Assembly (NCBI RefSeq): GCF_000317045.1 | Contig: NC_019703.1 | Location: 2,220,501-2,284,500 of the forward strand | Direction: 5' to 3' | From: Geitlerinema sp. PCC 7407 | GTDB taxonomy: Bacteria; Cyanobacteriota; Cyanobacteriia; PCC-7407 | DNA length: 64,000 bases | Part shown: positions 1-7,978 of the stretch, in pieces | How the letters are laid out: every line of letters begins with the position of its first letter | Position numbering within the stretch: the stretch's first letter is position 1 | Translations under genes and position numbers: made by a program | The notes under the pieces: model-generated | What the model was told of the DNA's origin: nothing | Databases searched by the model: none | What the model saw: the letters and a program-made list of their open reading frames with translations, nothing else

Positions 1-114
1 CTCCTGTAGAGACTCGTTGTATTTCATCATGGCCTCAACCGCCTTTGCATCCGGCATCGCTCCTGGAGCGGCATTCTCGTAACCCTTGGGAATCATGAGC
101 AGCATAAATCGCAT
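1..114 (-). CDS. YCII/DGPF-family protein, 3' part outside window
   Basis: The first 38 codons are visible from an ATG at 114, opening MRFMLLMIPKG; the rest lies left of the window. This opening beta strand followed by a PDAKAVEAMM helix is typical of YCII-related (DGPF) proteins, small dimeric ferredoxin-like folds whose biochemical role is mostly unknown. It lies 66 bp downstream of a second DGPF gene on the same strand, and both diverge from an ECF sigma gene. DGPF genes are the standard neighbours of ECF42 sigma factors, so this is probably the second gene of an ECF42-controlled operon. The DGPF motif itself would lie in the missing part. Confidence 0.75.
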   Translation of the reverse strand, partial: MRFMLLMIPKGYENAAPGAMPDAKAVEAMMKYNESLQE

Positions 115-180
115 ATAGATCTCCTTGGTTCTCGGGTTCTCGGAAGAGATTGTGGACAGTGAATCGGGGCGATCGGCAGC

Positions 181-564
181 CTAAAGGGAAAGAGAGCGAG
201 AAAACGCGGTCGTTTCTGGCAGGCCTGCAACTTCGATCACAGGACGGATTTCAACTGTGCCCACTCGCGCACCTGGAATCTGAGAGGCGATCGCGATCGC
301 CTCATCGAGATCCTGAGCATTAACGAGGAAGAATCCGCCCAGCTGTTCGCGGGTTTCGGCAAATGGGCCGTCCGTTACCAGTGGTTTGCCGTCACGCACG
401 CGGACACTCGTCGCCGTGGACACGGGATGGAGAGGAGTGGCTGCGAGATACTGTCCTTTGGCGTCGAGCTCTTGGGCGAGCTGGGTTGATTCCCCATAGC
501 AATGCTCTCGTTCGGCTTCGCTCAGGACGTTTTCGTCGGTATAAATCAGCAGCAAATATTTCAT
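181..564 (-). CDS. YCII/DGPF-domain protein
   Basis: This 127-residue protein opens MKYLLLIYTDE and contains the family signature DGPFAETREQLGGFF around residues 64-80, which defines YCII-related DGPF proteins. They are soluble, small and of unresolved chemistry; some relatives bind or degrade small molecules. The start is well supported by GGAGG 9 bases upstream (574-578). Two ECF-type promoter elements lie just upstream (583-617 and 664-698), and the divergent neighbour is an ECF42-like sigma factor. That is the conserved arrangement in which the sigma factor drives the DGPF genes. The family call is firm; the function is open. Confidence 0.9.
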   Translation of the reverse strand: MKYLLLIYTDENVLSEAEREHCYGESTQLAQELDAKGQYLAATPLHPVSTATSVRVRDGKPLVTDGPFAETREQLGGFFLVNAQDLDEAIAIASQIPGARVGTVEIRPVIEVAGLPETTAFSRSLSL

Positions 565-582
565 GCGCTTGCCTCCTTTATC

Positions 583-617
583 AGTCAGTCGAGCGGGGAT
601 TGCTCAAATCGACAGCT
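583..617 (-). promoter_or_regulatory. ECF42-type promoter, copy 1 (gene-proximal)
   Basis: On the minus strand the element reads AGCTGTCGAT, 15 bases, then TCGACTGACT. TGTCGA (609-614) and TCGACT (587-592) are 16 bases apart, a normal -35/-10 spacing for an ECF promoter. From memory, published ECF42 work describes a TGTCGA -35 and a CGA-type -10 ahead of DGPF genes. The -10 is about 20 bases from the start codon at 564, leaving a short leader that carries the GGAGG ribosome site. The same two boxes recur with identical spacing at 664-698, which supports function. Confidence 0.65.
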
Positions 618-663
618 CGCTAAAATTTTTCAATGAGTACGATCGAGCTTTGCCTCTTTTGTA

Positions 664-698
664 AGTCAGTCGAAGGAAAGCAGATCAGATCGACAGCT
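664..698 (-). promoter_or_regulatory. ECF42-type promoter, copy 2 (distal)
   Basis: This is a second copy of the promoter element 81 bp further from the DGPF gene, with identical 10-base boxes (689-698 and 664-673 on the minus strand) and an unrelated 15-base spacer. Similarity runs on past the -10 box into a TGCCTC/CTTTT stretch (about 648-660) matching the ribosome-site region of copy 1 (568-580). This suggests that a promoter plus gene start was duplicated and a further DGPF gene was later lost. It could still be active as a second start point or sigma-binding site. Confidence 0.55.
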
Positions 699-776
699 TT
701 AGATAAATCAAATTATATAGTACAACTGTTCTGTCTTGTCGTCGACACCCAGTTCAAAAAACTTTGATGTCTTTTC

Positions 777-2045
777 GTGACAGCTATGACTTCACCCCTA
801 CAGGCAGATGTCACCCAAGCGATCGCACACACATACCGCACTGAGTGGGGAAGTATTGTCGCTATCTTGATTCGGTTAATCGGAGACTTTGAACTGGCGG
901 AAGAGGCAGCCCAAGAGGCTTTTGCCGCCGCAGTTAACCAGTGGAAAACCAGCGGTATTCCCGATCTTCCCCGCGCCTGGATTATCCGAACCGCTCGATA
1001 CAAAGCGATCGATCGCCTGCGACGACGAACGCGATTGGCCGAAAAGCTGGAGTCCTACGCGGCATCCGAGTTAGGAACGGCGAGCGAGGAACCCGCCTAT
1101 GACAGTGATGAGATTCCCGACGATCGCTTGCGGTTGATCTTCACCTGTTGCCATCCTGCCCTGGCGATCGAGACTCAGGTTGCATTGACTCTACGAATGC
1201 TGGGGGGACTAGAAACTGACGAAATTGCCCGCGCGTTTCTCGTACCGACCGCCACAATGGCGCAACGCCTCGTACGCGCTAAACGAAAGATTCGCCATGC
1301 GGGCATTCCTTTTAAAGTGCCTGAAACAACTGATCTCCCCCTCCGGATAGAAGCCGTACTAGCAGTCATTTATCTCATCTTCAATGAAGGCTACGCGGCA
1401 ACCAAAGGAGATTTGATGGCGCGGGCCGATCTCTGCACCGAGGCGATTCGGCTAGGGCAGCTGCTGCGACAATTGCTGGCCCCTCACCCCCCGTCTGAGG
1501 TCACGGCGCTGGTGGCGCTGATGTTGCTCCATGATTCGAGGCGAGAAGCCCGTCTAGATGCAGATGGCGATCTCATTTTGCTGGAAGACCAGGATCGAAG
1601 TCGCTGGAATCATCAACAGATTGCTGAGGCGTTACCCTTGGTCGAAGAGGCCCTGCGCGGCGGAACGGGGGTCTATGCCCTGCAAGCTGCGATCGCCGCT
1701 CTCCACTGTCAAGCGGCGATCGCCGAAGAAACAGACTGGGCGCAAATCGCGCGGCTCTATGAGGTATTGGAGCGATCGCAGCCTTCACCCATCGTGACCT
1801 TAAATCGGGCCGTGGCGATCGCGATGGCAGACCATCCTCAAGCAGCCCTAGATCTCATTGATAGGCTGACCCCAGATCTCGACAGTTACCATCTCTTTCA
1901 CGCGACCCGTGCAGACCTATTGCGGCGCATCGGAGCATTCGAGGCAGCAGCCCAGAGCTATACCCAGGCTCTACAGCTGGTTACCAATGACAGTGAGCGT
2001 CGCTTCCTAGAGCGTCGACTAAACGAAGTCCAGTCCCGCAGTTAG
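777..2045 (+). CDS. ECF-family RNA polymerase sigma factor, ECF42-like with TPR-type C-terminal extension
   Basis: The product has 422 residues from GTG 777; an ATG three codons later at 786 is an alternative start. Region 2 spans roughly residues 15-85 ([12 protein letters not shown], then [20 protein letters not shown]). Region 4 is near residues 125-175 ([25 protein letters not shown]). A long helical extension of over 200 residues follows ([12 protein letters not shown], then alanine-rich helical repeats), as in the SigJ/DUF6596-type ECF42 group. Ordinary ECF factors are about 190 residues, so the extension is diagnostic. No anti-sigma gene is adjacent; in this group the extension is thought to control activity. 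Divergent DGPF genes complete the ECF42 arrangement. Confidence 0.9.
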   Translation: MTAMTSPLQADVTQAIAHTYRTEWGSIVAILIRLIGDFELAEEAAQEAFAAAVNQWKTSGIPDLPRAWIIRTARYKAIDRLRRRTRLAEKLESYAASELGTASEEPAYDSDEIPDDRLRLIFTCCHPALAIETQVALTLRMLGGLETDEIARAFLVPTATMAQRLVRAKRKIRHAGIPFKVPETTDLPLRIEAVLAVIYLIFNEGYAATKGDLMARADLCTEAIRLGQLLRQLLAPHPPSEVTALVALMLLHDSRREARLDADGDLILLEDQDRSRWNHQQIAEALPLVEEALRGGTGVYALQAAIAALHCQAAIAEETDWAQIARLYEVLERSQPSPIVTLNRAVAIAMADHPQAALDLIDRLTPDLDSYHLFHATRADLLRRIGAFEAAAQSYTQALQLVTNDSERRFLERRLNEVQSRS

Positions 2046-2184
2046 TTCAGCTAGGCAGCTTGCAGAAGTCGGGCTTGAGTAAGCCAAATATTTGCAAGAG
2101 ACCGGATTTAGAAAATAGCTTACAAGTTACTGATTGTTTACATCTTCTAGTCATGCCAGAGAGCATTATTCAAACCGATAAAAT

Positions 2185-2400
2185 CGCACTCACCCCTGTA
2201 ATGGCTTATCTCAGCTTAGCTTCGTTGAAAGTAATGAAGGCCACAAGGGACTTGATGGCACAAGCTAATCTGTGCACTTGGGTGATTTAGTTGGGGCAAC
2301 TGCACTACCAAGCAAAGCGCGTCGAAGAAACAGGCTAGGCTAAAAATCGCGCGATTTCATAAGGTATTGGAGCAAGTGATTTCTTTACCGAAAAGTTCAA
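2185..2400 (+). pseudogene. Decayed second ECF42 sigma gene fragment
   Basis: The stretch reads as a broken copy of the C-terminal half of the intact sigma gene just upstream. An AATGAAGG...GACTTGATGGCACAAGC block (about 2232-2264) matches 1382-1425, and the following LGQL codons match after an in-frame stop TAG (2288-2290). A block from GTCGAAGAAACAGGCT to AAGGTATTGGAGC (about 2318-2372) matches 1721-1773, with roughly 250 bp deleted in between. Frameshifts and stops remove any coding capacity. It is either a tandem duplicate or the remains of a second sigma/DGPF pair. Confidence 0.7.
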
Positions 2401-2433
2401 GCAATAAATTCAGCAGTACTTGAATGTTCAAGA

Positions 2434-3816
2434 TTACTTCCTGCCAAAGCAGATAGGACACCATGAACCAACGTTTTTGACGTTGTCAGGCCTCGCTTCC
2501 CACTCATGACCATAAGCACATTGCCATCTAAGCTTTGTTTGAGAACTTACGTATACATTTGACAGACATTTTCCGTTACGGCTGCTTGCGATCAGCTGCA
2601 TTTCCTCGATTGATCCTTTGCGACGAGCACGAGAACATTCTGGACACCAAGTGCCCTTCATAATATCTGTAGGTGCAGCAAACCACAGATGGCCTTGTTG
2701 ACACTGCCATTGATACTTATGATTTACAGATTGAAAGCTTTTCGATAAGAACTTTCCCTTTCTTTCTGCGGCTATCAACGCCATTGTTTCCACAGAGTGC
2801 TTTCTATTGCTCTTTCCAATTCTTTCTGGCTTACAATCTGGGCACCATGTTCTGATTTTTACGTTAGAGGCTGTTGCTTCCCATTCATGGCCTTTGGCAC
2901 AACGAAAACGATGTTTTTTGGTTGTGCCTAAATATTGTTTAGATAGACACTCACCACCTCTTTCGCGGGCAATTGCTTGCAGCTCTCTAAGCTCTGAACT
3001 AGGGAGGTAAGCACAGTCTTTATTGTGATGAATTTGCTTAAGAGTTGATGTAGGCAAAGTTTCACTTAATCTTCTGTATATCCAGGCAGCCAAATCATTT
3101 CTATCAATATAAAATGGCACTAAAATTAGCAATACGTTGTTTTGAGCGCATAATTCAATTTTTTGTCGATCATTTTCAATTCTTCTAGCAAAGGCATCCA
3201 AGGATCGACTAAAATAAGGCACCTCGTCATAGTGTTGCGATCCTTGATGCTCAAAAGCTATTTTTAAGGGCTCGCAGTAGCCATCAAGCTCCATACGATT
3301 TCCAAAGGAGTTTGTAAGCCATTTCGGCCTAATTTTTGGAAAGCTACAGCCAGTTATACTTTCAAAATAGTGACGACATAGGCGTTCTCGAACACCTAAG
3401 TTACACTCAGGGCACCAAGTTCCTTTCTTAACATCTGAAAATGCTGCCCGCCACTGATGACCATTCAAACACTTCCAAGTCATTGGGGTAGCAGCAGAAA
3501 CATAGTTATCTGATAAACACTCTCCTTCTCGGCTAGATGCAATTTTTTTAGCTTGATCCAAGCCATCAGAGAGTTTCAGATGTTTGCCAGCATGGTTTTT
3601 ATTCCAACATTGTCTACACCAAGAGCCAGCGAGGACTGAGCTTGGATTGGTTTCCCATTCGTGACTTTCTGAGCATTTAATTTTTATTAGTGTACGTTTA
3701 TTTACATATGAACTTTTATCAAAGTATCCTCCTTTAGATTCTATAATTTCTTGTACACGATTTGCCATGATCGCTCTTCGCTCAGATGGCGTATAGGAAT
3801 TAATGTGTCGGTTCAC
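2434..3816 (-). CDS. Zinc-ribbon repeat protein with embedded restriction-fold nuclease domain
   Basis: The 460-residue protein has five repeats of about 45 residues, each reading roughly GECLS..Y......W.C..GHEWEA....V..GTWCP.C (near residues 25-70, 92-138, 280-325, 333-380 and 393-440). Each repeat has cysteine/histidine pairs suited to a zinc knuckle. Between repeats 2 and 3 is a Vsr/homing-endonuclease-like core: MELDGY (D178), 10 residues, then FEHQG (E189-x-Q191), followed by HYDEVPYF. This resembles a PD-(D/E)xK site with Q in place of K. Such proteins are usually annotated as zinc-ribbon or homing nucleases and probably bind and nick DNA. The gene is AT-rich, lacks HIP1 sites and stands alone, suggesting transfer. 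The cellular role is unknown. Confidence 0.7.
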   Translation of the reverse strand: MNRHINSYTPSERRAIMANRVQEIIESKGGYFDKSSYVNKRTLIKIKCSESHEWETNPSSVLAGSWCRQCWNKNHAGKHLKLSDGLDQAKKIASSREGECLSDNYVSAATPMTWKCLNGHQWRAAFSDVKKGTWCPECNLGVRERLCRHYFESITGCSFPKIRPKWLTNSFGNRMELDGYCEPLKIAFEHQGSQHYDEVPYFSRSLDAFARRIENDRQKIELCAQNNVLLILVPFYIDRNDLAAWIYRRLSETLPTSTLKQIHHNKDCAYLPSSELRELQAIARERGGECLSKQYLGTTKKHRFRCAKGHEWEATASNVKIRTWCPDCKPERIGKSNRKHSVETMALIAAERKGKFLSKSFQSVNHKYQWQCQQGHLWFAAPTDIMKGTWCPECSRARRKGSIEEMQLIASSRNGKCLSNVYVSSQTKLRWQCAYGHEWEARPDNVKNVGSWCPICFGRK

Positions 3817-4003
3817 TTAGAATCCTTAGTAAAATTCTGGTTAAGAAGCAAGCAGGGCATAAGGTTTCATTCAATTTAGGGGTATCGCTCCTCAAAGGCA
3901 GCAAAAAGCTGCACAGATATATTTTGGCGAGATTAAATATCAACCCTTGCATATCTCAAGTATTTTTTAATATTTAGTTCAATGGTTTTTATAGAAACGC
4001 AAC

Positions 4004-4027
4004 AAAAAAGAGGCTTGTTAGCCTCTT
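4004..4027 (-). terminator. Rho-independent terminator of the WGxxGxxG gene
   Basis: A perfect 8-bp stem (AAGAGGCT at 4008-4015, AGCCTCTT at 4020-4027, loop TGTT) is followed on the minus strand by a run of six T. It lies 55 bp past the stop codon of the gene at 4082-4363. Confidence 0.85.
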
Positions 4028-4081
4028 AGGTTGGTTGGAAGGTTTTACAACACAAAGTCACAGCAATAAACGCCGCTCAAT

Positions 4082-4363
4082 CTAGTCGCGGTAGCTAGTG
4101 CCAGTGCCCGTCGTGCGGTGGACCTCAGGTTCGCGATAGCGGACATCGTCATCCCGCTTCTTGCCTGCCAGTCCTGCCAAGCCAATCAGGCCCAGCAAGC
4201 CTAACCATCCCCAGTCAAAAGCATCATTTGCTTGCACATCGGCTGAAGGAGTGGTGTCCTCAGGTGCGTTTTGGGCTGAGGCGCTCTGAGCCATTGGCAA
4301 CACACCAAGGCTGATGGACAGCAAACCAATACCCATTAGCTTGGTCAGATTAGAAAGCTTCAC
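4082..4363 (-). CDS. WGxxGxxG-type small exported protein
   Basis: The 93-residue product has an N-terminal signal peptide (hydrophobic GIGLLSISLGVLPMAQSASA, cleavage after ASA near residue 30). A short acidic linker follows, then the WGWLGLLGLIGLAGLAGKKR segment: the WG..G..G hydrophobic helix followed by basic residues typical of WGxxGxxG/CTERM-like sorting tails. A hydrophilic tail rich in R, E and T ends the protein. It is predicted to be membrane-anchored or surface-sorted; the family has no assigned biochemical role. GGAG lies about 9 bases upstream of the ATG. It is a single-gene unit with its own terminator at 4004-4027. Confidence 0.8.
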   Translation of the reverse strand: MKLSNLTKLMGIGLLSISLGVLPMAQSASAQNAPEDTTPSADVQANDAFDWGWLGLLGLIGLAGLAGKKRDDDVRYREPEVHRTTGTGTSYRD

Positions 4364-4980
4364 AGTTTTTCTCCTCTCTCAGTTGAGTATTCAACTTGAA
4401 CAATCTTGTCAAAATCTATTCAGTTTTGCCTTCTCTCATGAAGGAACAAATCAGGTTCTCTGACCGTTCTTTCCTCACAGTAGTCACCTGCCATTCATTC
4501 TCAATCAACCCTTAGCTAGAAACCACTAATTCTCGAAGGTATAACTAAAGAGATAGGGTGAAAATACAAAGCTTAACAAGAACAATATTCTTGACTCTTT
4601 TTTTGCTCAAAGCCTTATATTTGGTTTTATCAATACCGATAAGAGAGTATCAAAACTATTACTGAAATTCAGAAATTACTGAGTTAGGATTTAGCGTTTT
4701 TGACCTTTCACAGAGCAAACACGCACTTCTCTCACAGAGCAGCAGATACGCCGCTTGATCCATGCTGGTAGCCAAACCAAAATTGAGGCAATCTTGGCTA
4801 TTTGCCGCGATCGCACACACGCCAAAGTCTCCAAGCCTCAGGTCAGAGGTCCCTGGAGAACCATGCATCGAGTGAATAAGGGCGATCGCGGCTTGCGCAC
4901 CAATGGGAATCCCTGAAGGCGATCGCCTCTAACAAACGTATTCCAGACGCCCCAAAACTCCTCTAAGGGGCGATCGCGCT
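4364..4980. other. 617-bp intergenic region without a supported gene
   Basis: An AT-rich leader lies upstream of the WGxxGxxG gene (to about 4660), followed by HIP1-rich sequence. A 69-codon open frame on the minus strand (4659-4868) has no ribosome site, an unusual cysteine-rich duplicated LLCERSACLLCERS stretch and no recognisable fold, so I do not call it. Confidence 0.5.
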
Positions 4981-5124
4981 CTACTGAAGAAAAAAGCCGG
5001 CTAGCAGCAGCGGCAGCAGTAAGAAAGCAAAGACCACAAGGGCCAACGTACCGGGTTCAACGTTGACAATGTTGCGATCGACTTGTTGGTCTAGCTTGGA
5101 TTTCTCAGTTTCGGGATCGGTCAT
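4981..5124 (-). CDS. Small single-helix membrane protein (47 aa)
   Basis: ATG at 5124 to TAG at 4981 encodes a charged N-terminus (MTDPETEKSKLDQQVDRN) followed by one hydrophobic helix (TLALVVFAFLLLPLLLAGFF, residues 26-45) ending right at the C-terminus. The layout, a soluble head of about 24 residues and one membrane span, resembles accessory subunits of photosynthetic or respiratory complexes, but I cannot match it to a named Psb, Pet or Ndh subunit. It lies 76 bp downstream of moaE on the same strand. The coding character (clean start, good frame, hydrophobic design) makes it likely real despite its size. Confidence 0.6.
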   Translation of the reverse strand: MTDPETEKSKLDQQVDRNIVNVEPGTLALVVFAFLLLPLLLAGFFLQ

Positions 5125-5200
5125 TACTCGTCACCAGCTCGCCCTTTTTCCCCAACATCATACAGGCTCAGCCTTGGCGACAAGACTGCTACCGCTCCCT

Positions 5201-5692
5201 TCAGCAGCCCACCTCAGACTGCTCACACGCGCCAATGCTGACCCAGCTGCTCGAGCCGTCCTGCCAATGTTCCTTCTTCCAGATCGGCGCGTTGTGCTTG
5301 AGCGTGTCAATGGCATACTTGCAGGCCGCAAACGCCTCGCCCCGGTGGGGGCAGCCCACCGCCACCAAAACGCTCACCTCTCCAATGGAGAGCTTGCCCG
5401 TGCGGTGGTGAATGACCACGTGGGTCACCTGGGACCAGAACTGGCGGATCTCCGCAGCGATTTGCTGAAACACCGCGATCGCCATCGGCTCGTAGGCCTG
5501 ATATTCCAGGGCGACCACCGGCTTACCGTCCGTTTGGTTGCGCACCATCCCGCTCATCACCACGATCGCGCCGTTCGCCTGATCGTCCGCTAGGCGATAC
5601 ACCTCCTCGAGGGACAGGGGCGCAAAAGTCATTCGGAAGTCGTCCGCTGGATGGGTTGCGCGCAGCACGGCAGCAGTAGGCGTTTGGGTCAT
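5201..5692 (-). CDS. moaE: Molybdopterin synthase catalytic subunit MoaE
   Basis: The family match runs over about 145 residues: GAIVVMSGMVRN near the start, LEYQAYEPMA, then VVIHHRTGKLSIGEVSVLVAVGCPHRGEAF, and IWKKEHW near the C-terminus. The last carries the catalytic lysine region that meets the MoaD thiocarboxylate. MoaE transfers sulphur from MoaD to precursor Z (cPMP) to make the molybdopterin dithiolene, in the cytoplasm. The open frame extends upstream to 5788, but that stretch is low-complexity and cysteine-rich; the ATG at 5692 (MTQTPTAAVLR) gives a normal length of 163 residues. No moaD is adjacent. Confidence 0.93.
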   Translation of the reverse strand: MTQTPTAAVLRATHPADDFRMTFAPLSLEEVYRLADDQANGAIVVMSGMVRNQTDGKPVVALEYQAYEPMAIAVFQQIAAEIRQFWSQVTHVVIHHRTGKLSIGEVSVLVAVGCPHRGEAFAACKYAIDTLKHNAPIWKKEHWQDGSSSWVSIGACEQSEVGC

Positions 5693-6557
5693 TGGGAAAT
5701 GAGGTAAGAAGGCCAGAGAACAAAGAACACAGAAAAGACGAGCCCCAGAGGCTGAGCAAGCTGAGCAACAAAACTCGGGCGATCGCACGTCTCCCGCTTC
5801 TACTATATCTCCCCAACAGCCTAGTACCGCGCGGCCTTACCCACCCTCTTTTTCAGGCAGATTCCCGCAGTCTTTGGCCTTCGGAGAAACTCAACACCAG
5901 CAGCCATACCCTAGCTTCTTATATTTTTCAAGATTGTTCGTTTCTAGGAATAAGAATTTATCAACTCTTGATCACATTCAATACCCAAACCGATTGGATA
6001 TATCAATTAATAGATTAAAACACAACCAATCATGAATTATCAATTGTTGACTTTCTAAAGCTTTAATTAAAATTTCAAAAAATTAAAACTTGAACTACTG
6101 CCTAGAATCCTTGTAAAACTGAGCTTTTGGAGTTTTACAATCTCGCCTAGACGAACAACTCTTCAATTTTGTTCCAGTGCATTAAATGTTTTTCTAGATT
6201 AGAAATTTAAAGTCATTTTCCTGGGTAGACGGGATCAAAGAAATACGTTAATCTCTTCTTAAACACGAGAGAAGCAAGGAAAAATTGACAAAAAACTTTC
6301 GACACAAAACCTTCAAAGCAAGGGGTTACTAACAGCAAGCCAACATTTTTAGTTTATTTCCCAAGATTGAGACAGACAGCAGCAAACTCTGCAAAAAGGT
6401 AGATGTTGAACCGTGCTGTCTGTGAACCAGTCCAATGATTTATGCGGCCACAGCAGCGTCCTGTCAGCCCGCCAGACGGCATCTCCCATCGGTTCCTTTT
6501 GCCTTCTCTAGCCGCGATCGCTCATTTTCCCACTTTGTTATCTATTTCGAGGTTCCG
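5693..6557. other. 865-bp intergenic region between moaE and the glycan cluster
   Basis: From about 5900 to 6360 the sequence is strongly AT-rich, with no convincing open frame and no HIP1 site. It should hold the divergent promoters of moaE and of the glycosyltransferase block. The clearest internal structure is a 10-bp inverted repeat at 6372-6423, listed separately. The annotated glycosyltransferase start at 6558 was chosen over an upstream in-frame ATG at 6435. Confidence 0.6.
6372..6423 (+). promoter_or_regulatory. 10-bp inverted repeat ahead of glycan cluster
   Basis: ACAGACAGCA (6372-6381) and its exact reverse complement TGCTGTCTGT (6414-6423) are separated by 32 bases. The repeat lies 134 bp before the first glycosyltransferase start. 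It could be a long-loop RNA hairpin in the 5' leader or a pair of protein half-sites. No T-run follows, so a simple terminator is unlikely. Confidence 0.45.
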
Positions 6558-7865
6558 ATGAACAAACTTTTGCCCCCTGTTTGTTGTGACGCTCCGCAAC
6601 CTCTCTCCAGCCCGCCGCTCCGGCTAGGTGCTTCCTCACCACGCTCCACGCAAAACAGCCCCTCCCCCGCCCGACGCTGGCGGATCGCCCTGTACTCCCA
6701 CGACACCATGGGCCTAGGGCACAAGCGACGCAATCTGCTGATCGCCCAGACCTTGGGAGACTCCGATCTCCAGGCTGATATTTTGATGATCAGCGGCATG
6801 CGGGACGCCAGCAGCCTGCCCACACCCCCCGGCGTAGACTGCCTCACCCTTCCTGCGCTCTACAAGCACACCGACGGCCAGTATCAATCCCGCCGTCTCG
6901 AGATTTCCCTAGCAGAAATTATTAGCCTGCGATCGCAGGTGATCTGTAGCGCTCTCCAGGCGTTTCAGCCCGATATCTTCATCGTTGACAATGTGCCTCG
7001 GGGCGCTGTGCGAGAGCTCGATTTGGCCCTCGAATGGCTGCATTTGCACAGCCACACTCGCTGCATTCTGGGGCTGCGCGACATCCTTGACGCTCCCAGC
7101 ACCATCCAGCGAGATTGGCAGCGGGACGCCAACGAAGAAGCCATTCGCACCTACTACGATGAGGTTTGGGTGTACGGCGACGCCCAAGTCTATGACATCA
7201 CCGCCGCCTACGGCTTCCCAGCGGATGTCACGGCCAAAGTTCACCATTTGGGATATCTCGATCAGCGGCATCGCCTCCAGCACGCCCGCCCCCGAGATTA
7301 CGATCTGCTCCACAGTTTGCAGCTGCCGCCCGGCGAGCTGGTTCTGTGCACCGTTGGGGGCGGCCAAGACGGCGCGAATCTGGCTCTGGCTTTTGCTCAG
7401 GCGCAGCTTCCACCCAACACCAACGGCATCATTGTGACTGGTCCCTTCATGCCAGCGGAGGCACGCCAAAAAATCTCTCTCTACGGACAGAGCAATCCCC
7501 GCCTGCGGGTGCTGGACTATGTGGAGGAACCGACGCTGCTGCTAGATCAGGCCGATCGCGTGATTGCCATGGGCGGCTACAACACGGTTTGCGAAATTCT
7601 CTCCTTTGAGAAGCAGGCGCTCATCGTGCCCAGGGTGCAGCCCCGCCAGGAGCAGCTCATTCGGGCTGAGCGCCTGACAGAAATGGGGCTCATCAGCATG
7701 CTGCATCCGGATCGGGTAACGCCCGAGGCGATCGCCCAGTGGCTCCAGCAGCCCAGAGAGACGCCGAAAGGCCGCGATCGCCTGAATCTCCAGGGCTTGC
7801 AGGCTTTACCCCAGCGCATTCTTCAGATCTTGGCAAAGCATCACCCTGCCCAAGAAGTCTCTTAA
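6558..7865 (+). CDS. COG4671-type predicted glycosyltransferase (MurG/GT28-like fold)
   Basis: The 435-residue protein has a two-Rossmann GT-B layout. The N-terminal half has RIALYSHDTMGLGHKRRN (glycine loop, about residues 40-57) and FQPDIFIVDNVPRG. The C-terminal half has LCTVGGGQDGA, GIIVTGPFM and ADRVIAMGGYNTVCEILSFEK, a sugar-nucleotide-binding GGYNT-x-E motif like that of MurG. The product is probably a cytoplasmic glycosyltransferase. The ATG at 6558 is preceded by GAGG and removes a serine/proline-poor false extension from 6435. It is the first gene of a co-oriented block of three glycosyltransferases, an ABC exporter and a kinase. The substrate is unknown. Confidence 0.8.
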   Translation: MNKLLPPVCCDAPQPLSSPPLRLGASSPRSTQNSPSPARRWRIALYSHDTMGLGHKRRNLLIAQTLGDSDLQADILMISGMRDASSLPTPPGVDCLTLPALYKHTDGQYQSRRLEISLAEIISLRSQVICSALQAFQPDIFIVDNVPRGAVRELDLALEWLHLHSHTRCILGLRDILDAPSTIQRDWQRDANEEAIRTYYDEVWVYGDAQVYDITAAYGFPADVTAKVHHLGYLDQRHRLQHARPRDYDLLHSLQLPPGELVLCTVGGGQDGANLALAFAQAQLPPNTNGIIVTGPFMPAEARQKISLYGQSNPRLRVLDYVEEPTLLLDQADRVIAMGGYNTVCEILSFEKQALIVPRVQPRQEQLIRAERLTEMGLISMLHPDRVTPEAIAQWLQQPRETPKGRDRLNLQGLQALPQRILQILAKHHPAQEVS

Positions 7866-7978
7866 TTTCATCCCCCGATCTTTTGCCCAAGCCTCTTGTT
7901 GACCAACGGCGTCGGAAACGGCTTCCTTCCTGAGTTCCGGCGCTTTGGGTCTGTCCTTTTGAACCTTTGAAGTGATTC

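Noticed and set aside
4659-4868. 69-codon minus-strand frame with cysteine-rich repeats
   Set aside because: No ribosome site or relative, and the duplicated LLCERS stretch comes from a short direct repeat in DNA.
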